Shown: positions 1 through 8,285 of the stretch, in pieces
Layout of the letters: the number at the start of each line of letters is the position of its first letter
How positions within the stretch are numbered: the first letter of the stretch is position 1
NCBI RefSeq assembly: GCF_019550795.1
Contig: NZ_CP080545.1
Span: forward strand, 1,693,501-1,757,500
Length of the DNA: 64,000 nt
Source of the DNA: Paenibacillus sp. sptzw28
Lineage (GTDB): Bacteria; Bacillota; Bacilli; Paenibacillales; Paenibacillaceae
Direction of reading: 5' to 3'
Notes under the pieces: model-generated
Database searches by the model: none
Told to the model about the DNA's origin: nothing
What the model saw: only the letters and a program-made list of their open reading frames with translations
Made by a program: the position numbers and the translations under genes

Positions 1-543
1 TATGTTGATTTGAAGAAGATCTGGATATTGATAATTTCCAGCATTGCAGCCGCTCCGGCAGGGACTTATCTGCTGTTATATGTCGACGCGAATATTCTGA
101 AAATGTTTACCGGAGTATTGATTGTTCTGTTTGCGCTGGCGCTCATAATAGGGTTCTCAGTTCCGGTTCGAAACGAGAAAGCCGCCTTTATTCCGGTCGG
201 TCTCACCAGCGGCTTGCTTAACGGCAGCATCTCTATGAGCGGGCCGCCTGTAGCCTTATTTCTTTCCAACCAAGGAGCGGATAAACAAACCTTTCGTGCG
301 AATATCACCGCTTACGGTATTATTCTGAATATCATTACCGTATGCACCTATATTTTCACCGGACTGCTAAATACGCAGGTCGTTACATACATATCCTGGA
401 TGATCCCGGCGATGGTGGTTGGGGTTTTGTTAGGGATTTGGGCGGTGAAGCGGATTAACGAAGTCACCTTCAAAAGAATGGCTTTATGGCTGATTATAAT
501 ATCCGGAATATGGACGATCTTGGCCGGAGCAAATATCGTATAG
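1..543 (+). CDS. TauE/SafE family membrane exporter, C-terminal part
   Basis: The frame is open from the window edge, so the true start lies upstream and only the C-terminal ~180 residues are present. The protein is strongly hydrophobic with about five membrane segments. It contains the stretch GLLNGSISMSGPPVALFLSN, the glycine/proline-rich loop typical of the second half of TauE/SafE (DUF81) proteins. Known members move sulfite, sulfonates or other small anions across the cytoplasmic membrane; the substrate here cannot be read. The stop is 16 nt before the next gene, so the two are probably co-transcribed. Confidence 0.85.
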   Translation, partial: YVDLKKIWILIISSIAAAPAGTYLLLYVDANILKMFTGVLIVLFALALIIGFSVPVRNEKAAFIPVGLTSGLLNGSISMSGPPVALFLSNQGADKQTFRANITAYGIILNIITVCTYIFTGLLNTQVVTYISWMIPAMVVGVLLGIWAVKRINEVTFKRMALWLIIISGIWTILAGANIV

Positions 544-559
544 AAGGAGACCAGAGACA

Positions 560-1087
560 ATGGATCAAGTACGTTTTCCAATCGGACTTTTTACTCATGA
601 AGGAGACATCACACAGGAACAGCTTCGGCAATGGGTGGCGGAAATCGGGTCGATGCCGGGAAGGCTCCGTGAAGCGGTGGATGGACTGACGGACGAGCAG
701 CTTGATACACCGTATCGTCAGGGCGGCTGGACCGTGCGGCAAGTGGTTCATCATTTGGCGGACAGCCATTTGAACAGCTATACCCGGTTCAAGCTGGCTC
801 TTACTGAGGAAGAACCGACAATCAAGCCCTATTATGAGGATCGTTGGGCCGAACTGGCCGATGGCAGGACCGCTCCAATCGAGCTATCGCTTACACTTCT
901 GGATGCGCTGCACAGCCGGTGGTTGATCCTGCTTCGATCTTTGCAGCGGGAGCAGCTGTCGCATTCCTTCATTCATCCGGAATCAGGCGGCAGTATCCGT
1001 CTTGACTGGAATATCGGTAACTATGCGTGGCACGGTAACCATCATATCGCCCACATTACACGGCTGATTGACCGGATGGGCTGGTAG
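560..1087 (+). CDS. DinB-like metal-dependent enzyme, YfiT/BstA (bacillithiol transferase) family
   Basis: A 175-residue four-helix DinB-fold protein. The likely metal-binding histidines are visible in HHLADSH (residues 64-70) and in HGNHHIAH near the C-terminus (157-164), the layout of B. subtilis YfiT/BstA. BstA proteins conjugate bacillithiol, the Firmicute low-molecular-weight thiol, to electrophiles, or act as metal-dependent hydrolases. The ATG follows AAGGAG at 543-548. Length matches the family. The reaction is inferred from family only. Confidence 0.85.
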   Translation: MDQVRFPIGLFTHEGDITQEQLRQWVAEIGSMPGRLREAVDGLTDEQLDTPYRQGGWTVRQVVHHLADSHLNSYTRFKLALTEEEPTIKPYYEDRWAELADGRTAPIELSLTLLDALHSRWLILLRSLQREQLSHSFIHPESGGSIRLDWNIGNYAWHGNHHIAHITRLIDRMGW

Positions 1088-1176
1088 CTTCGTCTAAGAT
1101 TTCTCCATGAATGACAGCGCTTAACTTGCCGAATAGTCCTGAGAGAACTTAATTCTAATGTCGGGAGGGATTGGTA

Positions 1177-3669
1177 TTGAAAAGGCTTCATTTACTTAGC
1201 AACGGCCATTTGGATCCGGTATGGCAGTGGGAGTGGGAGGAAGGGGCGGCGGCCGCGGTGTCGACTTTTCGCGCAGCGGCGGATTTTTGCGAGGAATTTG
1301 AAGGTTATGTGTTTAATCACAACGAGGTGATTTTGTACAAATGGGTCGAGGAATACGAGCCCGCCTTGTTTGAACGAATCCGAAAGCTGGTCCAGCAGGG
1401 AAAGTGGCATATCATGGGAGGCTGGTACCTGCAGCCGGATTGCAATATGCTCTCAGGCGAATCGTTCGTCCGGCAAATTTTGCTCGGGAAAGCTTATTTC
1501 CGGGAAAAGTTCGGGGCTGAGCCTGCGACCGCGATCAATTTTGACTCATTTGGTCATACGCGGGGTCTGGTGCAAATATTGCAGCAGGCGGGATACGATT
1601 CGTACATTTTTATGCGTCCGGATGAATTCGATGCGCTGCCGGGGCAGGATTTTATTTGGTGCGGCTTCAATGGAAGCGAAGTGATGGCGCACAAAATCAA
1701 AGGCGGCTACAATACGCTGCTCGGCAAGGCGCATGAGAAAATCGAACAGTGGCTGGAGTCGAATCCGGATGAGGAGACGGGGCTTATTCTTTGGGGAGTC
1801 GGCAATCACGGAGGCGGCCCATCCCGCATCGATCTTACGCGGATCGGTGAACTGATGGCGAAGTCCGAATCGTTTGAAATTGTTCACTCTACTCCTGAAC
1901 AGTATTTTCAGGAATTGAAGCAGGTCAAGACGCTCCCCCGCTACGAAGGTGATCTGAATCCGCGTTTTGTTGGCTGCTATACCTCGATGATCAGGATCAA
2001 GCAGAAGCACCGTCGGCTGGAGAACGAGCTGTACATGACCGAGAAAATGCTTTCCGCCGCTGCGCTTCAGGGGCTGCTTGCTTACCCTTCAGCAGAGCTG
2101 CACGAAGCGATGTGCGACTTGTTAACCGCTCAGTTTCACGATATTTTGCCTGGCACCTCCGTTCAGCCCGCCGAAGAAGCTTCACTGCGTTTGATCGATC
2201 ATGGGCTTGAGATCGCAGCGCGCTTGAAAGCCCGCGCATTCTTTGCTCTCGCAGCCGGAGAGCCGAAAGCCGCTCCACGCGAATATCCTATCCTGATTTA
2301 TAATCCGCATCCATTCTCGGTTAAAGGCGTGTTTGAATGCGAGTTCATGCTGGAGGATCAGAATTGGGAGGAAGAGTTTTCCTTACCGGTTGTCTTTCAA
2401 GAGGGGAGGCAGCTTCCCTCTCAGCCTGAGAAAGAGCTGAGCAATCTGAATCTGGATTGGCGTAAAAGAGTCGTGTTTCAAGCCGAGCTGGCCCCTTCCT
2501 CCATGAACCGCTTCGATTGCCGGATCGAGAAGCTGAAGAACAAGCCGGTCCCGGGGCTCAAGGAGCAGGATGGACGGTATACGTTTCAAACGAATGAGTT
2601 GACCGTTGCGATCAATGCGCATACCGGACTGATGGATGAGTATAGGGCGAGAGGCGTTTCCTACTTGATGCCGGATGCCTTCGCGCCCTTGGTCATTGCG
2701 GATAATGAGGATCCTTGGCGGATGGATACGAATGCTTTTGCTCCTGTGATCGGCCGGTTTGAACTGATGGACCGGGGAGCGGGAACGGACTTTTCCGGTG
2801 TGAAGCAAGCGCTGCTGCCTTCCGTTCGAGTGATTGAGGACGGTGAAGTACGAACGGTTATTGAGTCGGTTCTTCGATATAACGATTCCTACATCTGCCA
2901 AACGTATAAGCTGCCGAAGACGGGAACGGAAATTGAAGTGCAGCTTCATGTTTATTGGAACGAGAAGGATAAAATGCTGAAGCTTTCTATTCCAACTATT
3001 TTTACAGATGGACAATATCGCGGACAAACAGCTTTCGGCATCAGCGAGCTGCCCGAAAACGGAGACGAAGCGGTCGCCCAAAAGTGGGTCGCCGTCCAGT
3101 CAGCCGAGCGGCTGCAGGCGCTGACCTGCATCAATGACGGCATCTACGGATCGGATTATCAGGAGGGAGAAATTCGTCTCTCCTTACTGCGGGGAGCGGG
3201 CTATTGCGCGCATCCGATCAACGAACGTCCGATTCTCGTGCAGGATCGCTTCCTGCCGAGGATGGATCAGGGAGAACGCTGCTATTCGTTCCGGTTAAAT
3301 GCCGGAGAGCTGGCGGAACGGCAGCGGAGGGTGGATCGGGAAGCAATTGTTCATAATGAAAAATGCTATGCACTGTCGTTCTTTCCGTCAGGCGATGGGC
3401 AGAAGAACGGGTCGTTTCTGGAGCTTGAGGACGAAACCGTGCAGCTGAGCGCGCTTAAGAAGGAGGAACGAGGGGACGGTTACATTGTGAGATTGTTCGA
3501 ACCGACCGGTCATGCAAGAGCAACCGTTCTTTCAATCCCGTCCTTTGGCATTCACGAAGAAATCCGGTTGAATGGATTTGAAATTAAAACCTTTCGCATC
3601 GATGCTCAGAACAAGACAATTGCGGAAATTGGTTTGTGTGAAGATCCGATTCAAGGGAGTACGCAATAG
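1177..3669 (+). CDS. Alpha-mannosidase, glycoside hydrolase family 38
   Basis: About 830 residues with the GH38 N-terminal signature HLLSNGHLDPVWQWEW (metal-binding His and Asp) and the nucleophile motif NFDSFGH (Asp ~123). The middle and C-terminal beta-rich domains typical of the family follow. There is no signal peptide, so the enzyme is cytoplasmic and probably trims imported manno-oligosaccharides or glycosides. I chose TTG at 1177 because GGGAGG (1163-1168) is 8 nt upstream; an in-frame TTG at 1171 is too close to that site. No transporter is adjacent. Confidence 0.9.
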   Translation: MKRLHLLSNGHLDPVWQWEWEEGAAAAVSTFRAAADFCEEFEGYVFNHNEVILYKWVEEYEPALFERIRKLVQQGKWHIMGGWYLQPDCNMLSGESFVRQILLGKAYFREKFGAEPATAINFDSFGHTRGLVQILQQAGYDSYIFMRPDEFDALPGQDFIWCGFNGSEVMAHKIKGGYNTLLGKAHEKIEQWLESNPDEETGLILWGVGNHGGGPSRIDLTRIGELMAKSESFEIVHSTPEQYFQELKQVKTLPRYEGDLNPRFVGCYTSMIRIKQKHRRLENELYMTEKMLSAAALQGLLAYPSAELHEAMCDLLTAQFHDILPGTSVQPAEEASLRLIDHGLEIAARLKARAFFALAAGEPKAAPREYPILIYNPHPFSVKGVFECEFMLEDQNWEEEFSLPVVFQEGRQLPSQPEKELSNLNLDWRKRVVFQAELAPSSMNRFDCRIEKLKNKPVPGLKEQDGRYTFQTNELTVAINAHTGLMDEYRARGVSYLMPDAFAPLVIADNEDPWRMDTNAFAPVIGRFELMDRGAGTDFSGVKQALLPSVRVIEDGEVRTVIESVLRYNDSYICQTYKLPKTGTEIEVQLHVYWNEKDKMLKLSIPTIFTDGQYRGQTAFGISELPENGDEAVAQKWVAVQSAERLQALTCINDGIYGSDYQEGEIRLSLLRGAGYCAHPINERPILVQDRFLPRMDQGERCYSFRLNAGELAERQRRVDREAIVHNEKCYALSFFPSGDGQKNGSFLELEDETVQLSALKKEERGDGYIVRLFEPTGHARATVLSIPSFGIHEEIRLNGFEIKTFRIDAQNKTIAEIGLCEDPIQGSTQ

Positions 3670-3761
3670 TAAACGGTTACCTACTGCATGAACGAAGATC
3701 GAATAGTCCGGGGAGAATCCGGAAAGCACAAATATAAACGTCTTTTACCTGTATTTCATAG

Positions 3762-3790
3762 TTGACAGGATGCTATTATTTTAACATACA
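3762..3790 (+). promoter_or_regulatory. Possible SigA promoter of the aph gene
   Basis: A perfect TTGACA lies at 3762-3767. At 17 nt spacing the -10 is only CATACA (3785-3790), so the promoter is weak or the -10 is misassigned. It is the only good -35 in the gap before the kinase gene. Confidence 0.35.
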
Positions 3791-3814
3791 GGTGGTTATT
3801 GGGAGAGATGAACG

Positions 3815-4591
3815 ATGATGCAAGTACCATTAAACATCTCAGAACGTATCGGCAATGCAGAATGGACGGTTATTTCGATCGGCTGCTCTGCAGCTCGGAC
3901 ATTTCGTCTATGTTCTTGCGATGGAAGTGTGATGTATTTAAAGGTCATGAATAAAGCAGGCAAATTCTCTTTGCAGCCGGAATATGAGCGGTTGGAATGG
4001 CTCCAGGGAAAGCTGTCAGTCCCTCAGATTCTGGATTTTGCAGTCGAAGACGAGAAAGAGTTTCTTCTCACCTCTGAGGTTTGCGGTGTTCATGCTGCAG
4101 ATCAGTCGTGGAACGACCGTTTGCCGGTCGTCGTAAGGGAATTAGCCAAAGGTTTAAAAGCCATTCACAGTATCCATGTCGAAGGATGTCCTTTCGATAA
4201 AAGTTTAAGTGTAAGAATTCGCGAAGCAGAGCTGAACGTGACAGCCGGATTGGTTAATGAAGACGATTTCGATATCAAGAGAAAGGGTAGGAAAGCGGCT
4301 GATCTATTTCGCGAGCTGCTCGAAGCAAGACCTGATCACGAGGATCTTGTATTTACCCATGGTGACTATTGCTTACCGAATATATTGATTAGTGGAGAAA
4401 GCCTCAGCGGTTTTATCGATTGGGGTCACGCCGGAATCGCAGACCGGTATCAGGATATTGCCCTTGCGTTCCGGAGCTTCACCTTTAACTTTGGGGAAGA
4501 ATGGGGCAGGTTGTTTTTACAAGAGTACGGCCTTGAAGAGGTCGATTGGAGAAAAGTTGAGTATTACCAGTTCCTGGATGAGTTCTTCTGA
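3815..4591 (+). CDS. APH(3')-type aminoglycoside O-phosphotransferase
   Basis: 258 residues, the usual APH(3') length. Lys43 in YLKV is the ATP-site lysine. The catalytic loop is HGDYCLPNI (182-190, Asp184), followed by SGFIDWGHAGIADRYQDIA, where FID-x-G replaces the DFG motif; the C-terminus LDEFF is also typical. The motif order and spacing match APH(3')-II/III enzymes that phosphorylate kanamycin and neomycin. GGGAGAG at 3801-3807 is 7 nt from the ATG. No IS or transposon sequence flanks it, so it looks like a resident chromosomal gene. Actual drug resistance is inference. Confidence 0.85.
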   Translation: MMQVPLNISERIGNAEWTVISIGCSAARTFRLCSCDGSVMYLKVMNKAGKFSLQPEYERLEWLQGKLSVPQILDFAVEDEKEFLLTSEVCGVHAADQSWNDRLPVVVRELAKGLKAIHSIHVEGCPFDKSLSVRIREAELNVTAGLVNEDDFDIKRKGRKAADLFRELLEARPDHEDLVFTHGDYCLPNILISGESLSGFIDWGHAGIADRYQDIALAFRSFTFNFGEEWGRLFLQEYGLEEVDWRKVEYYQFLDEFF

Positions 4592-4656
4592 ACATATGTA
4601 ATCGAATGAAAGGGACAGTTTGGCGGAGCTTTCAAGCTTTTTACGTCGATAAAGAG

Positions 4657-4691
4657 GCGGCTCTCGCAAGGCTGATTGCTGCGAGAGCCGC
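4657..4691 (-). terminator. Rho-independent terminator of the sigma-factor operon
   Basis: A 12-bp perfect inverted repeat (GCGGCTCTCGCA at 4657-4668, TGCGAGAGCCGC at 4680-4691). Read on the minus strand the stem is followed by CTCTTTATCG. It sits just after the last gene of the minus-strand operon and may also stop plus-strand transcripts. Confidence 0.75.
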
Positions 4692-4707
4692 ATGTAAGAG
4701 AAATCGC

Positions 4708-5256
4708 TTATTTTCTTGTTAACGGGAGTTTGCGTCTGACCGCCAGAAGAACGCCCACAACAACCGCGCAAGCGGCGATCAGAACCGTATACATTCCGGA
4801 CCAACCAGATGACGAGACAGCGTCGTCTCCATCCGTTACGGTTGCGGCTGCAGCTCCGGTTTCAGCAGCTGCAGCCGCCGGTGTACCGAGGAGCACCGCC
4901 TGCTCTCCCTTCACCACTTTAACCAGATCGCGGCCGAACTTCTCATATAGAAAATCCGCATAAGCTTCATTGTAAGGTGCGATTCCAACCTCGACAAAGC
5001 CTTGTTGAGCTCCTGTGGTCGTCACCTGAAACCCTTGCTTTGTCAACTCTTCTTGACCCTCGCCAAAGACATAACTGTCAATTTCCTGCTGCTTCTGCAG
5101 CAAGGCATCTTCAACGGCAGTCTGCTGGTTTTGAATGGCCGTTTCCGATATACTGCCGGATACTGCGAAAGCAGCATTGGCGGATAAGGCCATCAAACAG
5201 CCCCCGACCAAAAGCACCTTGGCCAATATTGTCTTTATACGAAATAACGTTGTCAT
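4708..5256 (-). CDS. Secreted, C-terminally membrane-anchored protein of unknown function
   Basis: 182 residues: an N-terminal signal sequence (about 1-31, ending ANAAFA), a ~95-residue extracellular domain beginning with a Gln-rich helix, an Ala/Thr/Ser linker, a membrane helix (about 153-172) and a basic tail RRKLPLTRK. I recognise no enzyme motif. It is the third gene of the ECF-sigma operon, separated from the anti-sigma gene only by three 69-nt repeats. The RBS AGGAGG directly abuts the last repeat. Position suggests an envelope-stress effector or sensor; that is inference. Confidence 0.7.
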   Translation of the reverse strand: MTTLFRIKTILAKVLLVGGCLMALSANAAFAVSGSISETAIQNQQTAVEDALLQKQQEIDSYVFGEGQEELTKQGFQVTTTGAQQGFVEVGIAPYNEAYADFLYEKFGRDLVKVVKGEQAVLLGTPAAAAAETGAAAATVTDGDDAVSSSGWSGMYTVLIAACAVVVGVLLAVRRKLPLTRK

Positions 5257-5268
5257 ATTGATTTCCTC

Positions 5269-5472
5269 CTAAAGTTTTGTGCGATACTTCTTGAATACGC
5301 TGCTTAGCGAGCGCAAAACTCGCTTCGGAAGCATAAGCTAAAGTTTTGTGCGATACTTCTTGAATACGCTGCTTAGCGAGCGCAAAACTCGCTTCGGAAG
5401 CATAAGCTAAAGTTTTGTGCGATACTTCTTGAATACGCTGCTTAGCGAGCGCAAAACTCGCTTCGGAAGCAC
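5269..5472 (-). repeat. Three tandem 69-nt repeats in the mRNA leader, each with a mini-ORF
   Basis: Copies start at 5271, 5340 and 5409; the third is truncated after 63 nt. The complete copies are identical. Read on the minus strand each holds an open frame of 21 codons starting ATG-CTT-CCG (GTG in the first-transcribed copy) and ending CTT-TAG: 5407-5472, 5338-5403 and 5269-5334. The last TAG overlaps the RBS of the downstream gene (TAGGAGG). Each copy can fold with ATGCTTC paired to GAAGTAT and an inner GCGAG/CTCGC hairpin. The array fills the whole gap between the anti-sigma stop and the next gene. A related element precedes the peroxiredoxin gene. Confidence 0.9.
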
Positions 5473-5474
5473 TG

Positions 5475-6227
5475 CTATTGGGTGGATAGCCTTTCCATGG
5501 ACCTCGCTATTTTCAGTGCTTCATCTACCGGCAATATGCCGGATAACATATATTCAACGCCGTTGGCGTGCCAGTGAAGCTCGATGTTTCGGTCATTCTC
5601 TCCTGCTTCCTGCCCCGGATCGCCGGTAGTAAGATAGCCGGTACCGCCGTTGATATCGACGGCCTTCCCTTTAGGAACGTCCGACTCTTCTTGTTTATGC
5701 TGGAACAAACCGAATGAGCGGCTCCCGGCAACATAACTGTACACCACAGTTCCTTCAAGCCCTCCTTCGGGACCGCCGGCATTGATCTCATGCAGTGAAA
5801 ATCCAGCCGGGATATATGATGGAACCAGCAGTTTCTCGCCAAAAAGCGCTCCCGCCTCCTCGAACGTTGTCAACACGCGTATCTCTTCGCCCGAATCTCC
5901 GGACGGCGGGAGCTCATCACCCGGTTCGATATTCCCGGGCAGCGGCCTATGAAAGGTTTCGCCTGGAACGGCAGGCGGCGGAGCCCATGAAGGAAAGAGC
6001 GAAGGGGCGGCGATAATAAGGAAAAATGCGATTACAGCCGCCGCAGCCGTTCCGAGCAACCATCTCCGCGGATTGCGCGCAGCTCGGCCTTGGAGTGGGG
6101 GTTCCTGTATCAGCTGCGCCCTCCGCTTCACGTTTTCTTTCAGACGGGAGTCGAAATGGATGCCTTCAAACAGGACCTCATCGGCTTCCTTCTTCAACTG
6201 CTCACGTATTTCATGATCTGATATCAT
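5475..6227 (-). CDS. Membrane-bound anti-sigma factor with DUF4367-type extracellular domain
   Basis: 250 residues. The N-terminal ~55 residues are charged and cytoplasmic (the likely sigma-binding part), a membrane helix follows (about 58-78), then a Pro-rich linker and a DUF4367-like domain (about 115-248) containing LVPSYIPAGFSL and a closing VDEALKIARSM. The ATG overlaps the sigma-factor stop as ATGA (6224-6227), the usual translational coupling of an ECF sigma gene to its antagonist. Likely role: hold the sigma factor at the membrane until an envelope signal. Confidence 0.85.
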   Translation of the reverse strand: MISDHEIREQLKKEADEVLFEGIHFDSRLKENVKRRAQLIQEPPLQGRAARNPRRWLLGTAAAAVIAFFLIIAAPSLFPSWAPPPAVPGETFHRPLPGNIEPGDELPPSGDSGEEIRVLTTFEEAGALFGEKLLVPSYIPAGFSLHEINAGGPEGGLEGTVVYSYVAGSRSFGLFQHKQEESDVPKGKAVDINGGTGYLTTGDPGQEAGENDRNIELHWHANGVEYMLSGILPVDEALKIARSMERLSTQ

Positions 6228-6775
6228 TGTGTCAGCCCCTCCTTTACCAGATATTGCCCCAGTAACTCTCGTGCGCGATGGAGCCTGCCGCGGACGGTAC
6301 CTTCAGGAGATTCGGTTACTTCCGCAATCTCGCGGGTCGCAAGGTCGAGATAATAAAACAGATAGATAACCTCATGGTAGTGGGCAGGCAGCTTGGCGAT
6401 ATTTCTCAGGATTTCGGTCCGGTTTAACCGTTCCAGCGCCTCTTCTTCCACGCTATAGGATTCGGTCCTTTGCAGAAGGAGCGGATCTGTCGGCTGCTCC
6501 AGCATAGCTTTCAAACCTAATTTGTCTCTGCACAAATTAATCGTGATCCTTGTTAACCAGGTTTTCACGCTGCTGTCCCCGCGAAAGGCCGCCCAATTCC
6601 GGAAGGCACGAATGAACACTTCCTGGCTGACGTCTTCGGCCAGATGTCTGTCGCCCAAGTAGAAATAGGCGGTACGCAGCACAGCAGAACCATAGTGCTC
6701 CATCATCATTTCCAGAGCGGAGGAGGGGTTCTCAGGGAAGCTTGACTTTTCGTTTGGGCCGGCCGGCCTTATCAT
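6224..6775 (-). CDS. ECF-type RNA polymerase sigma factor
   Basis: 183 residues, normal for the group. Region 2 is seen in YFYLGDRHLAEDVSQEVFIRAFRNW and region 4 in AKLPAHYHEVIYLFYYLDLATREIAEVTESPEGTVRGRLHRARELL, a helix-turn-helix that would read the -35 element. First gene of a three-gene minus-strand operon with its anti-sigma. No ECF-type promoter was found for the operon itself, but one lies before the divergent gene at 6958. Confidence 0.93.
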   Translation of the reverse strand: MIRPAGPNEKSSFPENPSSALEMMMEHYGSAVLRTAYFYLGDRHLAEDVSQEVFIRAFRNWAAFRGDSSVKTWLTRITINLCRDKLGLKAMLEQPTDPLLLQRTESYSVEEEALERLNRTEILRNIAKLPAHYHEVIYLFYYLDLATREIAEVTESPEGTVRGRLHRARELLGQYLVKEGLTQ

Positions 6776-6875
6776 TTAACCACCTCCGTACCTTATAGAC
6801 GGTTCCTTCCCGGATTTCGCTGCATCTCGGAAGAAAAAAGTAAATTAAAAAAAGAGGAAACAAAAATAACCGGAA

Positions 6876-6912
6876 GGAAACAATTGACAAATGGCCTGCG
6901 TCTCCATAAAAT
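6876..6912 (+). promoter_or_regulatory. Overlapping SigA and ECF-type promoters
   Basis: SigA: TTGACA (6884-6889), 17 nt, TAAAAT (6907-6912), nearly perfect. ECF: GGAAAC (6876-6881), 17 nt, CGTC (6899-6902), resembling the GAAAC/CGTC pattern of Bacillus SigW/SigX/SigM-type promoters. They overlap and drive the acetyltransferase gene; the ECF sigma gene is divergent, about 100 bp away. Confidence 0.7.
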
Positions 6913-6957
6913 AGTGTGACTTACGTAAGGAGAAGAATGCGAGGAGGAGACCTTCCG

Positions 6958-8136
6958 ATGGAATTGAGAAACTTAAGGCCGGACGAATTCGATATTAACC
7001 TGGAATTGTCCATGTATGCGTTTCAATTCTCGCTTCCGGCCGAGCAGTTGGAAAAGAGCAGGGCCCGCTTCAAGCCGGAACGTGTTTGGGGTGTTTTTGA
7101 AGACGGCAAGCTGGAAGCCCAGCTCACTCTGATTCCTTTTCAAATGTATGTGCAAGGGCGAGCGATTGCCATGGGAGGTATCGCCGGTGTCGCTACCTGG
7201 CCGGAGCACCGGCGCAGGGGCCATGTCGAGCTGCTGCTGAGACATTCGCTGCGCCGGATGCGGGAGAACGGTCAGAGCATTTCCTGTTTGCACCCGTTCT
7301 CGTTCGGCTTCTACCGGAAGTTCGGCTGGGAAACGTATACGGATTACAAGAAGTACACCGTCGAAACAACGCTTTTCCCGCCGCGTGTTGCTGTAGACGG
7401 AAATGTGGTGCGGATGGGAGAGTACGATATCCAGCTGCTTTCTCGTATATATGAGAATTATGCGTCAGGCTATAACGGAACGCTTGCACGTGACGAAGAC
7501 TGGTGGCGGAACTCCGTGCTGCGGAGTAAAGAGGGGAATATTGCGGTTTACTACCGGCCGGACGGAGCGGCTGCCGGGTATATTTTGTACAAGGTGGCAC
7601 AGCGTGTGATGACGATACACGAAATGGTATACGAGGATGAACAGGCGAGGCAAGGTCTGTGGACTTACATTGCAAATCACGATTCAATGGTCGATAAAGC
7701 AGTTCTGAACGCGCCGCTGGATGATCCGCTGCCTTATCTGCTTCCTAACCCGAGAATCGGCCAGGAAATCGTACCCTATTTCATGGCTCGAATCGTCGAC
7801 ACAGAGGAGTTTATCAGGCAGTATCAATTTAACGAAGCCGACTCGGAAAGACGGATAATCCTGCAGCTCAGCGATCCTTACGCCCCATGGAACGAGGGGA
7901 TATGGTCGTTATCGGCCGCAGGGGATGGAAGCGGGAGGCTGGAGCGGCTGCAGGACGATGAAGAACACCCGGTCGATCTGGTTTGTGACATCAACACATG
8001 GACGGCGCTGCTCATGGGATACCGGCGGCCCGCGCAGCTCCATGGGCTCGGGAGGCTTGGCGGCTCCTCTGAAGCGGCAGCGCTGCTGGAGACGCTAATT
8101 CGGCCGCGTCAAACATATTTAATGGACTTTTTCTAA
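6958..8136 (+). CDS. GNAT N-acetyltransferase, Eis family
   Basis: 392 residues from the chosen start. The N-terminal GNAT domain has the acetyl-CoA loop GVATWPEHRRRGHVELLL. HPFSFGFYRKFGWE is the family hallmark, a second degenerate GNAT half follows, and the C-terminal sterol-carrier-like domain ends with a free carboxylate (DFF). Eis enzymes acetylate several amines of aminoglycosides and also small peptides. ATG 6958 follows GAGGAGGA (6941-6948); an in-frame ATG at 6937 with AAGGAG is a weaker alternative. Its promoter carries a possible ECF site. Confidence 0.85.
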   Translation: MELRNLRPDEFDINLELSMYAFQFSLPAEQLEKSRARFKPERVWGVFEDGKLEAQLTLIPFQMYVQGRAIAMGGIAGVATWPEHRRRGHVELLLRHSLRRMRENGQSISCLHPFSFGFYRKFGWETYTDYKKYTVETTLFPPRVAVDGNVVRMGEYDIQLLSRIYENYASGYNGTLARDEDWWRNSVLRSKEGNIAVYYRPDGAAAGYILYKVAQRVMTIHEMVYEDEQARQGLWTYIANHDSMVDKAVLNAPLDDPLPYLLPNPRIGQEIVPYFMARIVDTEEFIRQYQFNEADSERRIILQLSDPYAPWNEGIWSLSAAGDGSGRLERLQDDEEHPVDLVCDINTWTALLMGYRRPAQLHGLGRLGGSSEAAALLETLIRPRQTYLMDFF

Positions 8137-8204
8137 TTGCCGGCGCCGTCCTGTAGGGAATTTCTTTCTAATAGGCGGTACATATATTTGAATTTGCCCG
8201 CAAA

Positions 8205-8243
8205 GAACCTCCTAACCTGCAGCTGATGCGGGGTAGGAGGTTC
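8205..8243. terminator. Bidirectional hairpin between convergent genes
   Basis: GAACCTCCTAAC (8205-8216) pairs with the complementary GGTAGGAGGTTC ending at 8243. It lies between the ends of the acetyltransferase and the MFS gene. T-tracts are poor on both sides, so termination efficiency is uncertain. Confidence 0.6.
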
Positions 8244-8285
8244 CGTTGTTCATAACGTTCAACCGGATCTGTCCGGAGCGTATTA

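Noticed and set aside
5269..5472. CRISPR array
   Set aside because: The 69-nt units are directly contiguous with no spacers, and no cas genes are nearby.
6796..6801. CGTCTA on the minus strand upstream of the ECF sigma gene as an ECF -10
   Set aside because: No GAAAC-like -35 lies 16-17 nt upstream; GGAAC is directly adjacent to it instead.
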